Shown: positions 1 to 12,870 of the stretch, one piece after another | Layout: each line of letters opens with the position of its first letter | How positions within the stretch are numbered: position 1 is the first letter of the stretch | NCBI GenBank assembly: GCA_021442155.1 | Contig: CM038217.1 | Location: 149,613,834 to 149,677,833, forward strand | DNA length: 64,000 nucleotides | DNA from: Cymbidium sinense | Lineage: Eukaryota > Streptophyta > Magnoliopsida > Asparagales > Orchidaceae | Reading direction: 5' to 3' | Translations under genes and position numbers: made by a program | The notes under the pieces: generated by a model | Seen by the model: only the letters and a program-made list of their open reading frames with translations | Database searches by the model: none | What the model was told of the DNA's origin: nothing

Positions 1-452
1 GGAATTTGGATTTGATTTTGGTTTTAATCACTTGGTTAGAATTTGGATTTGGATTTGATAAATTATTAAGGGATTGAGTTGATCTTAAAAAAAATCAATT
101 TAACTTGGATTGATTCAAATTTGGCTAAGGCTAAGTCCATGGGATAAAATCATAGGGCTTAAGAATGATTTTGATTTTGGATTTAATTATGGGTTTCAAT
201 CATTTGGTTTAGAATTTGGATTTGGTATTTGAATTTCAAGTTTGGTTTTGAGAAGGAAAGCATGAGTTGGGTTTAGGCCATAGGATGGGCAAGTCTCCCT
301 AAATCCAAGCACAACCTATCCCTATGGCTAACCCTTCTAATTCTAAGCTTAGGTTAAGTGTTCACCTAATTAATAAGGAGCTCTTAGTGTCTATAAGAAT
401 CCTAGATCTATGATGGGGAGGTTGAAGACTCACTCTAAAAGTGAGGTCAACA
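1..452 (-). mobile_element. 3' LTR of element A, first 452 bp only
   Basis: Read on the minus strand this begins TGTTGACCTCAC at 452 and runs off the window. It aligns by eye, with many small differences, to the start of the 5' LTR of the same element at 34,541-34,090. Shared subfamily features are the AGAGTGAGTCTTCAACC start and the same order of short T-rich blocks. It lies directly after a purine tract, where a 3' LTR should start. The copies at 16,104, 4,030 and 51,688 carry a different start (GGAGTGAGCTCTCAAC), so this copy pairs best with 34,541. Confidence 0.8.
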
Positions 453-470
453 AAAGGACCCCCAATAGGT
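453..470 (-). other. polypurine tract of element A
   Basis: On the minus strand the sequence ATTGGGGGTCCTTT abuts the LTR start TGTTGACC. A G-rich purine tract immediately upstream of the 3' LTR is the normal plus-strand primer of LTR retrotransposons. It is interrupted by TCC, which may be mutation. The LTRs at 4,030, 40,293 and 51,688 have no such tract, consistent with those being insertion edges rather than internal 3' LTR edges. Confidence 0.6.
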
Positions 471-1190
471 GTGGTATAACTGACAAGGCACACCACACGT
501 ATTGGCAATGACCGAGATGATCAACAATGTCCGAATGATTGAAAGTGCTAATGGAAATGATCTTAGTGCAATGCAACTCTACTTATGCCAAGGGCATAAG
601 AGAGGAAGGAAGGATCCACTAAGGGATCAAGTATATGAACCTTCTACTAGGAAAGGGTTTGAGTTATCCAGGGATAAGGGTTTGAATTTGATCATATGAT
701 TTATGGAAAGAAGATCCGCTGGGGATGGGTGTATGAACCTTCCACTAGGGAAGCAAGTTCAGGTTATATGAGTTTGATTTGCTTGATGCATCCACTGGGG
801 ATAGGATTTAGATTGGTTTGCTGAATTTAGGTTTTGATCTAGGCTTCACAAGGGGGACTAAATCGATTCGTGCCTTGTTGGGGAGGAAATTAGTTTGATT
901 TAATTGGTGGGCATCCATTGAGGGATGAGAATTTGATTTGTTTGTTTATTTATGATTTGGGGCTCCACTAGGGAGAGGATATGATTTGGTGTTGAGGGCA
1001 CATCTCCTAGAGATATGAGCCCACATCCATTGGGGATAGGGTGGACATAATGTATGGATTTCTCTGTGATTTGCTTGGGAAATCCATCTGAGGAATAAAG
1101 TTTGGATGGATTTAATTTAGATTCCCTGAGGATGGTGGATTTAATAAAATGGACCGCCCATATGCGATGGATCAACTAAGATGGGGCTAT
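471..1190 (-). repeat. element A 3' UTR, distal part with degenerate short repeats
   Basis: No coding potential. On the plus strand the motif TCCACTRGGGATAGG followed by a GATTTGATTT-like stretch recurs irregularly (for example near 625, 740, 790, 970 and 1,030). It looks like an old, decayed tandem array different from the one at 1,200-2,830. The short ORFs here (502-699, 900-1,175) are chance readings. Confidence 0.5.
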
Positions 1191-1199
1191 ATCAGCTTT

Positions 1200-2830
1200 G
1201 GCCTATCTCAGATTTACAAATCCAAAGGGAAAGTTTACCAACCACAAGGTAGCACTAACCAATCTAGTGGGTGATTTTTGGTGTGCAATGGTAAAGTCAA
1301 GTAAAAGCTTGTAGACTTACATCCTCCAAACTAAGGAATCACTAGGGTGATCGGTTGGTAGCAACAAATCGAGCGACCTGGGAAGCTGAGTGAATCACTC
1401 ACATCAACTCAAAAATAGTCAAGATTAATTTTATTTTAATTAAATGGACCTTGTTGGTGTGTGATGGATCCACTAAGAATGGGTTATATCATCCCTATCT
1501 TAGATTTATAAATCCAAAGGAAAGTCTATCGTGAGTAGAGCTAACCAACCTAAGGGGTATCTTTTGGTGTGCAATGATCAAGTCAGGAAGAAAGCTTGTA
1601 GACTTACATCCTCCTAAACAAGGAACCATTGGGGTGATCAGTTAGTAGCACAACAAATCAAACCTAACCTAGGGCTGCCCGTCGGTGTGTAATGGTCATG
1701 CTGGAGAGAATGCGTAATAGACTTATATCTTCCAAAGTAAGGATAACTGCCGGGGTGACCCATTGGTGGCACAACAAGTCAAACCAGACCTAAGGGCGAC
1801 TACTGAGGGAGTGCTTCTTGGGACCTATCTTGACTCAAGACTAGTCGATTCCTATAAGGATTTTTGCTAGCACTATCCTAAAGATAGGGTGTCTGCTTGG
1901 GAAAAAGTATCGTTGGGGGGTGTCCTCCTAATCCACAAGAAAATATATATATTTATTTTTATATGCTTGCCTGGATCATATTGGTGTGTGAGGGACCACA
2001 CTGAAAAGGGGCTTATATCGTCTATCTCGACTTCTTGGACCTAGGGAGACACGCATATATGACAAATTCTCCAACTATGGGGGGTGGCTATAAGGAAAGT
2101 GGCTGTCAATCCATGAGTAACTGGTAGTGTCTAAATGTTGTCACTAAAGATGTGATCCAAATGGAGTGCCCACAAGGGAGGTGTACCATAGGGCTTTATC
2201 CTGAGACCAAAAAAGCCTATAGGTATACAGTGGCCAACTCAGGGAGAAAGCTTGTACTTACATCTACATGAGTGGTGTATCCACCAGGTGGGTTACTGTC
2301 AGCATAGTGAGAACTAACCAACCTAAGGTGTCTGTCAGTTTGCGACAATCAATCTGAGAAGAAGGCCTATAGACTTACACCTTCACAGATGAAAATGATC
2401 ACTGGGATAGTTTGTCATCGGTGAGACAGATACTATCCGACCTAGGGTGACTACTGCTGGAGTCCAGAGGACTAGACCCATACTTGAAGTAGTTAGAAGG
2501 AAAGGAGACACTGGGGGACTTACCCTAAACATCAAATATACTTGACCCATTCAGTGTATGATGGCTAGTTCAAGAAGAAAGTGTGTAGGCTTACATCTTC
2601 TTAAACAAAGTCGACATGGGCTTTGGTTGCATAAGGCCTACCAAACTAACAAGGCACTCACCAATTTGCAATGGTCAAGTCAGGGAGAAAGCTTATAGAC
2701 TTACATCCTGCTAACAAGGAATCATTGGGGTGACACACTGGCAAGGTAGCATGTCAGCCTGACCTAGAGAAGCTAATGAGTGAGTGTCATAGAGGGCTTT
2801 ATCTCACATCAAAGTAGCCCGAGATAAAAG
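1200..2830 (-). repeat. element A 3' UTR tandem repeats, unit about 110-120 bp
   Basis: On the plus strand the core AAGCTTGTAGACTTACATCC followed by a GGGGTGA(T/C) box recurs near 1,308, 1,595, 1,710, 2,250, 2,362, 2,582 and 2,690, with intervening units partly lost. The same units in the other orientation occur at 49,325-50,160 in element E. Hypervariable tandem repeats in the 3' UTR are a known property of Tat/Ogre elements and can seed satellite DNA. From 1,860 to 1,950 a segment matches 50,090-50,180. Confidence 0.75.
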
Positions 2831-3009
2831 ATATGTGTTTATTTTATATGTGATTGTGTGTAGTTTATGTTTGTGTTGTGTTGATAAAGGATAGGATGTC
2901 ACTTGGGTTCCTTACACCTACCATAAACACATCATGGAAGATTTGCAAGAAAAGATGTTTCTCAACATAGAAGGGATGGTATTTGAGATGAAATTTTCAT
3001 TGATAATAT
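2831..3009 (-). other. end of pol and start of 3' UTR of element A
   Basis: A transition stretch between the last recognisable integrase C-terminal residues and the tandem-repeat 3' UTR. It has no separate feature. Confidence 0.4.
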
Positions 3010-4029
3010 TTCAAACAAGATTTATGGATAAATTTTCTTTAGGTAGAGCCCATTGATTGGAAGCATTGGGCACTCTCCCTTATAATTGATAAGCTGATAA
3101 GATCCTCCTTGGTAGGCCTTCTCTATGTCAAAAGTGCCTTCCCAGGTGGGTTCAAACTTTCCTCCCATCTTTCGACGGGAAATAATTGGTCTTCTTAGAA
3201 CTAAAATAAGCTCTCTACTTGAAAAGCTCTAGAACGGACCAACTTGTTATGAGCTTGAATCATTTTGGCTTTTAATAACTTGAGGTTCTCGCATACCCAT
3301 AGGCATCTCTCCTCCAAATCTTCGTGCTCTTCTAATTGTAACTTAGCATTCATGAGATCTTGCCACCTACAACTATCCTTAGTGATGGCAGTTGGACTTC
3401 TAATGGTAGGACGGCTTTAGACTCTTACACTAAGGAGAAAGGGGTAGATTGATTTGGAGTTCTATATATGGTGCAATAAGCCCACAAGGATTCAACTAAC
3501 TACTCATGCCACTGTTGCTTGTTATCATTGAGTGTCTTCTTTAATATTTGTATGAGAGTTTTATTGAAGGCTTCTGCCAAGCCATTTGCCATCGGGTAGT
3601 AGATGGTAGAATATCTCTAATCTATGTTGTGTCTCCGCAAACTATTGATCTTGGTGTTCTTGAATGTATACCATTATTGAATATAATTATATCGAACCTA
3701 TATACGATATGGTTCCTAAAAAACTAGAGCACATGCTGAACTGTGACCTCTCTGAGTGGGATTGCCTCCGCCCACATGGAAAAGTAATCGATGGCAGTTA
3801 GGATGAACTGATGACCCTTGGAAGAAGGAGGATCGATCCAGACCCACTATGTCGGTACCCCAACACTCAAATGGCCATGAGGCCAACGTAGGGTGTAGAA
3901 TGTTGGGTGATTGGTGTAGGACCACACCGTGCACTTGACATTAGTGGTATCTCCTAGCTACATCCATACATTCTGTGATTATCGAAGGCCAGTAGTATCC
4001 TAGTCTCTTGATTTTGGATTTCATCTTTG
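3010..4029 (-). pseudogene. pol: integrase catalytic core and C-terminal part of element A, decayed
   Basis: Minus-strand reading shows the integrase of a Ty3/gypsy element in several frames. At 4,029-3,935 is a zinc-finger tail with KIKRLGYYWP and a broken C-x2-C (ARRYH.CQ). At 3,934-3,716 is LHPTLASWPFECWGTDIVG with the first catalytic Asp. Near 3,680 the DNG motif has become NNG, so the second Asp is lost. Near 3,570-3,600 the ANGLAEAFNKT motif keeps the catalytic Glu. Further on come an AYRT-like segment and the C-terminal LEERRLWVCENLKLLKAKM and RSRAFQVE stretch near 3,330-3,210. Stops and frameshifts are scattered throughout. The N-terminal part of the same domain lies at 17,366-17,700, separated by the insertion of element B. 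Confidence 0.85.
4025..4029. other. target-site duplication, left copy (element B)
   Basis: CTTTG immediately before the TGTTGACC start of element B. The right partner at 17,366-17,370 is CTTTC (4 of 5 match). Removing the insert and one copy joins the integrase reading ...GAHQSDRK to KMKSKIK, the order expected in related integrases. Ty3/gypsy integrases make 5-bp duplications. Confidence 0.8.
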
Positions 4030-7000
4030 TGTTGACCTCACTTTTGGAGTGAGCTCTCAACTTCTTCATCATAGATCTAGAAATATTGTAGACACTAAGA
4101 GTTCCTTAGTCTTAAGACTCTTCAAGTGATTAGGTGAATACTTAACCTAACCCTAGAGATTTAGAAGAGTTAGCCATAGGAATAGGTTGTGCCTTAGGGA
4201 TTTAGGAGGACTTGCCTAACCTATAGCCTAAACCCTATCCTTATTTCCTTCTTCCAAACCAAATCTCAAATTAAAATTCAAGATCATAAATCCAATACCA
4301 AATCAAATGATTGAAACCCATGATTAAATTCAAATTCCAAATCCTTCGCCCTTTGATTTTATCTTATGGACTTAGCTTTAACCAAATTCAAATCAACTCC
4401 AATTGATTTTCTTAATTATTAAATTCAATCTCAAATTCAAATACCAACCAAAATTTGGTTAATTTCTTTATAAATCAATCATTCTTTCATTTATATTCAC
4501 AAATATACATGAAATCCAAGTTCAAACCATTCAAACCAAATCAAAATAAGTCAAACCAAATCAAGACCCTTCTTAAGCCATATGGACCCACCTCCATAAG
4601 CTTAACAAATTTGCATCCAAATCACTCCAAACACAAGTGATTTTCTCATAACTCATTTATATCTTCATTAATATTCACAAATATAAATGAAATATAAATT
4701 CAAGTGGCCAAAACCAAACCCAAATCAAATCAAATATCCAACTTTAGCCTTTTTATGTAATATCTTGAACTTTGCTAAATGATACTCAAATAAACTCAAA
4801 ACTCATGGATTTTTTTGTGATTCAATCACTCCTACTATCATTGACCCAAATATAAACATAAACCATAATTATCAAACCAAACCCAAGTCAACCCAAGTCA
4901 ACCCAAGTCAAGCCCATGTTGACCCTTTTTGACTTGAAATTATCATATGAATCCAAACCCCATTTGGCTTTAAACAAATTACAATTGGATTTATATTTCA
5001 ATCTTGCTCATATGTGAGTTTAATAAACTTGAATCAAGCCGTGATGAAGTCAATTAACCCATTTAGGCTCACTTGACCTAAAGTGGCCTAAAGTAACCTT
5101 TCTGAGCCAAGTTTTAATCCAACCCAAATTGTATTTAACTTAGTCCATCTAAACCTCACAATATAACAAACAATCATCCTAGGGTGATAAACCACCTTGA
5201 ATTTGGTCAAACCAAGTCAACCTTTAGCCCAAATGAAATCGAAACTTGCCAAAACCCACCATATGCTAAATTGATTGCAACCAATAGCTCGAGTTCTTCC
5301 TAAATTGATTATTGAACTTGACCAAAGCTATTAAGCCCAATTTGACCAATTGGTCAACTTGACCAACCTAGCCCCAATTGACCTAAAGGGAAAAATTAGC
5401 CAAAATTCAAATAAATTCTAAATTAAACCAAACCAAAGCCTACAATCACTCTCAACCAACCAATTGAACTTGACTAAACATCGAACCAAACCCAATTTGG
5501 TAAAATTGATCAAATTGGTCAAATTAGTCAACTTGAACCATTTGACATTTTTTTAATCCAAATGAGTCAAATTCAAACCTAGGCCAAATTAACCAATTGA
5601 ACCAAAATATCCCAAATCATCATATGAACCTAACCCAAGCCTTGGTTTGACCCAATTTGACCAATTGGTCAGCCCAACCCAACCTAACCCAAATGAGCCT
5701 ATTTTGACAATATGAAGCTAAATCACCCTAAACCAACCCATAGGACCCTAGGACCTAGTCAAACTTGACCCAAACAAGTTATAACTCATTCACAAACAAG
5801 GCCAAATCTATAATGGAACCCACCAAGGGGATGAGCCATTAGACAAACCCTTTTTTCTATTGGATCTTCATGCTAATAAGTAAAGTCAACTTCCCCATCA
5901 CCATGGTAGCCCCCAAGCACTCAAGTGAGGCTCCACCTAACCACCTAGTGGGTCATGTGGAGGGAGCTCACCTCTTCCTCACTCAAGCCAAATTGAGCAC
6001 CCCATGGACAAAGAAAATGGGATCTTTTCACACCAGCATTAGAGACTCCTCCCACAGCTCCCTCCACTCAAGTTGAGTCACATGGAGTTGGACATGACCT
6101 CTCTGGGGCCCTAACAGCAACTTGCTGGCTGAAATAAACCAACCCTTCTCATCCATCCTTCACATACATTTTTGACCAATACTCCCCTAATTTGAGATTG
6201 TCATTGTCATTATGTGAGTCCCCAAGGAGTTTTCAAAATCCTAGAGAGAGCCTCCCAGCCCTCGACATTTCTCCTTCCCATGAAAAGACCTCAATCCCAT
6301 TTCCCATTCTTTCTCCACTCAACCAAATCCAAATTCTTCTTGCACACACCATCCTCATGTGTCATCGAAGCCAATCGAACCATCCCCGAGCCTTCCAAGC
6401 CATTGAAGATAGAAGTTCGACCAAGACTGATTGCTAAATAGGATGATTTTGGCCTTAGGAGCAATCTACCTCAAATCAAAGCTCGTGCTCAACTTCATTT
6501 CCACCAAACAAAGCTTCCTCAATAGTTGGAACCGATTAGGCTCTGAGGTAATTTCCAAAATTGAGCCTGTGAAAATTTGTTGGTCCTTTTCAAAGAGAAG
6601 TTGCATTTGAGCCCATCCTGCGTTGGATCATGTGAATCCTTCACACGAAGGTGTGGGTTGAGTTTGGAGTGGATCCAAGCTCGAGTGAGCTCGGATAGAG
6701 CGATCCATGGCGGTCGGGCTCTGTCATCCATCGCTCATAGGAGATATATCATGAGCCATTTATTTCATGAGATTGGAATGAACAGCTCTGATTAGATCAT
6801 GCTTAGATCCTCCCTTTTCTTCACCTTAGATCCGATCTATTATCGATCTTAGATGAGCGACCCACGGAAAGTGCATTCACCATAATTAGTTAGCATCCCG
6901 TGTGACAACTTAAAGAACCACTCGTTTGCATTAATGGAAAGCGTGCGTTACGCCACATGGCCGGATTAAGGCTTTAATTGGGGTGTTTTTAATTTTTTAA

Positions 7001-9014
7001 GGTTGAATCTTTCATCATAACAAATCCTAGAAAATCCAAAAAAAAAATAAATGAGGGCTCATTTTAAAGATATTTAGTAAAATCTGGGAAAATTATTATT
7101 AATTAATTTTGAATAGTAATTTTAGCTTAATTAAAGTTTAATTAAAATTTTAATTATTTTAATTACTCCTTAATTAATCCCAAATTTTTTGTGGATGTTT
7201 GGAGGGATGACCTTTGACTCCCCTAATTTTCTAGATGGTTGCTTAATTAAGAAAACTAATTGATCAAGCCTTAATCACTCTCTTAATTTAATTAGTGATA
7301 ATTAGTGAATGAGCGTTTAATTAAAACTCTATTGAGGAGTCTTATGGAATTGGTTTAGGTTCATTCCTTATGACCATTTCATTAAGCCTCTTTATTTATT
7401 TTAATTAATTAAAGATGATTAATTAACTTAATTAAGATGTGATCTATTTGAGCTTTATTAATTGGAATTACTTGATTGGGATTGAGACCTATCTCTTGAT
7501 CTCTTTTCCTAAGTTAAGTTCATCATCCTAATTAAAAGATATAATCAAAAGATTTAATTAATCAATTAATGTATTAATTAAAATCAAATTGATTTAAAAT
7601 CCACATCATTTCTAATTACCTTTAATCAATTTTGGGTAGCCCTTTAGATTTTTAATAGTCTAAAGGAATTTAATGAAATTTTGGCTAGCTTCAATGTGAA
7701 AAAAGTAATTAATTAAATCCCTATTTAATTAACTATTACTTGAGCCAATTTCATTGCCCCTTTTATTTCTTGGAGCATTGCCAATTTACTTTTCATGTGG
7801 TTGCATATAATGGCTCATCATTAATTAAGTTAATTAACTTAAGGTGTTATAGGTAAGGTTTAATTAATCCACTTAATTCATAACATAACCTAATCAAACC
7901 ATAAAATCAATTTAATTATTTTTTATTAAATCAAATTGACTCACACATGCGAAATGGGGTTAGGATTAGCAAACCTCTTTCACATTTCTTAAACCAAAAA
8001 TCAAACTTAAAATTAAAAATGACATTAAAGAACTTTAGTTTATTTTAAATAATCTTATTTAGTTTGATTATCCTTAGGAATTAATTGAAATTTATGAGAT
8101 CATGTGCTTATGTTCTTTTATTTCTTTCCAATCATATTAAATATTGTTTGCCACTTGTAATCATGCATCCATCTCTTTAAAATTAATTAAATGAAATGGT
8201 TTCTTTCATGTCAAATTGCTTTGATTTAAATTAAAAATAGTGTGACTATTACTATTAAATCAAAAATTATTTTCAAAAGTATATAAATCAATTATAACAT
8301 ATAGTGATGTTAATTACAAGTATCTATAAGTTTGCATGTGTTTATAATCTAAGATATGCAATATGAAGCTCTCTTTCCTTACCTTACATGGATTTACAAA
8401 TGTATAGTTTATTTGAAAAGAATAGAACATTTGTCCAAGTATAGTTAATTACAAATATAACTCTCTTTCCTTACCTTATATTGTATGTGTAGGTATACTT
8501 AGGATTTAATCATATGCATGTTACATATGATGGAAAGAAATGAATGAATATGTGTCATATGATAGTAGTTCATTCTAATTAATCTTATGATGCCTTTCTT
8601 ATTGAAAGGTCATTTAGAGTGAACTAAACTTAGATTGATTAAAACATATAATAAGCCATTCACTAAAGAGAATCAAGCTAATTAACATGCTTTAGAAGTG
8701 ATTAAGGTAGGATGTAAGAGGTCCCTCTCTTCTCTTCATACCACTTAATCATTAAGTGTAGGCCATATGAAATAAAAGAAAATATTAAGTAAAATCTTCC
8801 AATCAATTAAATCACTTAAGAGAAATCAACCCTTTATAAATTAAATCCCTCACACTTAGAAAATTACAACCCTAAAGCCTAGTTAGGACATACCACACAA
8901 GCCTTAATACATACACATTAGATTAAGTCACCACTTTTAGCCTTATGTTAGGGCGGTGCAAGATTTGATGTATGCTTGTTTTGTGATGTATTGTTGTAGA
9001 TTGGATGTTAGGGT
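4030..9014 (+). mobile_element. element B LTR, 5' part
   Basis: Starts TGTTGACCTCACTTTTGGAG and follows the order of blocks seen in the complete LTR at 40,293-48,390: A/C-rich hairpin repeats (to 4,880), a TTGACC-dense block (4,880-5,760), a GC-richer block with small ORFs (5,870-6,960), a TTAATTAA-rich block (7,000-7,900), and later blocks to GGATGTTAGGGTG at 9,014, which matches about 46,410. The roughly 0.7 kb that follow in the reference LTR are missing. The chance ORFs 4,455-4,640, 5,870-6,076, 6,192-6,441 and 6,519-6,795 carry no known domain. The rest of this LTR resumes at 16,105. Confidence 0.85.
4880..5760 (+). promoter_or_regulatory. TTGACC/GGTCAA (W-box-like) dense block of LTR B
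   Basis: Dense in TTGAC(C/T) and its complement, including the 16-bp palindrome TTGACCAATTGGTCAA near 5,343 and a near copy near 5,660. Three head-to-tail AACCCAAGTC decamers lie near 4,890-4,920. TTGACY is the core of the plant WRKY-factor W-box. Binding here is inference only. Confidence 0.45.
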
Positions 9015-9891
9015 GAGGATTTAAGCTTATGACCACAAATAGAAAAATAACCTCAAATCTAAATCTAGGGAGCTTTGGTGAGGCTGAAAGCACAATCTAA
9101 ATCTAAGGTGAAAATGGGTATTTGGTTTGCCTCCATAAGAGAGGATACCCATTTTGGACTTACAACCGCCTTGGTGGCCAACTAACTCCTCCTATGATTT
9201 TAAATATATGTAGGCAAGTCTTTATGCTTATGCAAGATAGTTATTTATTTATTTAGAAGAGAGACTAAGTCTTTAAACTCACTCCCTAAAGAGAGATCAT
9301 GTGAGGACATGCTTCAAATGACCTAAATCTAATGCAATTCAAATTTTATTTTGTTTTCATTTTAGACAATTATTTTGACTCTAAGATTCATATGCATAAT
9401 GCATGAGAAATAGAGTTATTAAAAATGAGAAGGGATGAGGTGTGTTTCCATAGCTCTTAAAGGTCAAGCCAAGTTTCTCCGCAAAGGTGGAAGCCCTCCA
9501 ATCAAGAGTGAAATAAGATGCATTTGTGCATGATATTATAAAAGAAATACTCATCCATGGGTTGTTAATTCTTTTATCTTTATTTTAAACCTAAGCTTTA
9601 GGTGAGGTTATGAGTTCTTTATTTTAGTTTGAGCTCTTAAGTTTGATAAAGATTTATTTTTCCCTAAAGAGCATAATCCACATCAGACCATACATAAAGC
9701 AAGAAATAAACTAGGAAAAATATGCCACTTAATACGCAAGCTAAACAAATCATCAATCAATTTATAAAGTGAATCACAAAATGAATAAGAGGCCATTGTG
9801 GTCGGGCACCACCGGACAAACCTAAAAAACAAATGAATTAAATTATAATTAAGCAAGGTATTCATTATTATGGGGGTCTTCAAGCTTCATT

Positions 9892-9946
9892 TCTTCTTTC
9901 TTCTTCTTTTCTTTTTTTCTTCTTTCTTCTTTCTTTTCTTCTTTTG
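9892..9946 (+). repeat. polypyrimidine tract in LTR C
   Basis: A run of about 55 bases made almost only of C and T, dominated by TTCTT units. In LTR F the equivalent purine-rich stretch is near 57,470-57,510 on the plus strand. It is a low-complexity stretch of the LTR. Confidence 0.6.
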
Positions 9947-12689
9947 GATGGTTGGAAGGTAGATGCTCCAAGGCTTCACATGGTGCATAAGATAGGATTC
10001 TTATGATAAATTCTCATCCTAATCCCCATAACAATCATTCCAAAATCCTAATTACAAATTTACATGAAAAGGAGAAGAATGGAAATCTAATTAACACTTG
10101 CAAAATAAGATTAGCTAAAACAAATCACATAAATCCCAAGCATGTATATTGGACTTATCACCCACATGTGTGACTAAGTCCTAGCTTATTGAATATGCTT
10201 AGAATAAAGCACATGCAAGCAAAAGTATTTATATTTTTATTTATGATAGCACCCCTTAAGCACAATCCCTTACATAAAATAATGATTAGACTAAGAGCAT
10301 CCTACCATTCATTCTACGAGCATACACCATAACATCCAATCTAAAACATATATCACAAAATAAAACAAACCTCAAACCATGCACCACCCTAACCTAAAGT
10401 TATAAGTGATGACTTAGGCTAATGTGTGTGCTTTAAAGGTTTGTGTGGTATGCTTAGCAATGGCTTTAGGTTCAAATTTTCTAAGTGTGAGAACATGTTC
10501 AACTTAGGGGTGGGAGTTCATTTAAGTTTTTTAATTATTTTGGGCTAATTTTATTTCATGCTTTGCTTTGGTTCAAGTGGATCCTTTAATTACTAAGTTA
10601 TAAAGAGAGGGAAAGAGAAGAGAACTTCTCTTTTTTTCCTAACCTAAGTAATTCCTAAAGTGGGTTCACATTTTAGTTTTGTTTAGTGAATGTTTTGATT
10701 AAATCATTTAATTAATCCTAAGTTTAGATGAACTCTAAACAAAACTATTCAAAAATAAAAGAATTTTAAGATTAAATAAAATGAATCAAAATTCTCATAA
10801 CACACATTACTTCATTTCTTTCCCAACATGTATAACATACATATGAATGAATCCTAAGCATATTTATACATACAAATGAGGATATTTAACACACTTCATG
10901 ATGCATGCTAAGTAATCCATTTAAGGAAATTTAGAAGATTAAGATGCATGATTTTCTTTAGTAGAAAAAGATTTCTTTATCAAATTTTTCACATACACAC
11001 ATGAAAGTAAGAAAGGCATAAGTGAGTACAGCGCCATTATTAACCAGAGGTGTAAGGTACAAGATTTACTTAGGGCTACTTAAAGCCTCATAACCGTTGT
11101 CCACTAATATATCACTTTCCTTAAATACAAACATCTGTACAAAAGAAATGAAAAGGAAAAGAAGAATGCAAAAGGTTATATTAGTTGATTCATTTTGTTT
11201 ATGCAATTTATGTATGCAAGTATAGGTAGCCCTTCTTAGGGGATAGCATAGGGATGAATAGGATATGGAATTAGGTAAGTGTTAGGTTCTTTTCAAATGA
11301 ACTCTACATCTTACCAACTCCTATTCAAAACTATGCTAACATAAAAGAGAGGAGGAACCTACGCTAAGCATACCTTTATAATCTCTCACATGCAAACTTA
11401 TAATTAAAATACAATATTCTTTCAGATTTTCTAATTGATTTATATGTTTTGAAAATAATTTGAATTTAATAGTGATAATAGCCACTCATATTTCTACTTT
11501 AGCCAACACATGCAAATTTGACATAAAGTAAACAATTTCATTTTAAACTTGAATTTAAAAAATATGAATGCATGAAACCACATGACATACAAATTTAACA
11601 TGTTGGGGAAAGACTCAAAGCAATGAATGCATGCAAACAAATCCACTTTAATTAAATCCTAAAGGCATTCTTATGGAATAAGAAAGGTTAAAATAAATCA
11701 AAGTGTATTCAATGTGATCTTTGTAGTTTTAGGTTTAATTTAATTTTGAAAAAAAATGGATTGAGTTTTCTGCTACTAACATTCTCACATGTGTTTGATA
11801 TTTTTGTTTAATTTTTAGATAATTAGATTCATTCTTATGTATTAATTTGGTTAGGGTATGAATTAATTAAATTAATTAACCCTTATCTACACTACCTTAG
11901 CATAGTTAACCAAGTAATTATGAGCCAATGAGATGACATAAAAAACTCACAAGGAATGTAAACTTGCAGTGCACCTAGGAAGAAAAGGGCCTAATGTGAT
12001 TTGGCTCATGATTAATGGTTAATTAAGTTAAAGAGTTTAGCTTAAGTAATTTCAAAACACTCCTTCACACATATGAATTAGGTTTTGATTTTCTTATTTG
12101 AACTTAGGCTATTAAACACCTAAGCATCTACCCAAAGTAGATTAATTAAGTTCTCAAAGTTTTTAGAATTTTTAGAAATTAATTAAGGGGATAATTAATG
12201 AATTAACCCTTAATTAAGAGAGGATTATGGGAAGAAGAGGGGGTTTAGGGAATAGCTTAGGAGAAATGCCCAAAATTATTCCATAAACCTCTTATCTACT
12301 TGATCTGACCTTAATCAACCCTAATAATGGATTAAAATAACTAATCATACCTTAATTATCTTTAATTAGGTTAAGGGAGTAATTAAGAAACCCATGCAAT
12401 TCTCCCTAATTAAGCTTCAATAAATCCCAAGAAAATTAGGGAGGTGAGGTCATCCCCTAAAAACATACCCAAGAAATTTGGGAAAATTAAAAGGTAATTA
12501 GCAAAATGAAATCCTAAATAAAACCTAAAATTAAAGAAAAGCATAACTCAAAATCCATTGAAATTAATTTTAAAATATTCTAGGTTAAATTATCTTTCCA
12601 TAGAATATTTTCATATTTTTCTAAGTTTTAATTGATAGATATGTTTTTTAGAAGATTCATAGATTAATTAGAATTAATTAAAAATCCCT

Positions 12690-12870
12690 AACTAATCTTT
12701 TAGCTCATAACGCGACACGTGGTGGTGGTGGTTAGAGAACTTTACACGCATCGTGTGGTGAGCATCCCACTTAAACATCGTATCAGGTGGTAGTGTGATG
12801 TGGCTTTAATTCTCTTGATCAAAGATCGGATGGCGAGATCTCCCATGGTTTTAAAGGGATAAATCATTTT
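12690..12870 (-). promoter_or_regulatory. GC-richer conserved LTR block with G-box, LTR C
   Basis: A block of higher GC in an otherwise AT-rich LTR, with CACGTG at 12,716-12,721. Counterparts occur in the other LTRs at 6,900-6,960, 31,050-31,140, 43,270-43,345 and 54,730-54,790. These hold CCACGTGG, CCACATGG/CCATGTGG or CTACGTGG at matching places, as expected from loss of CpG in methylated DNA. CACGTG is the core of bZIP and bHLH sites; a promoter role is inferred from conservation only. Confidence 0.4.
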
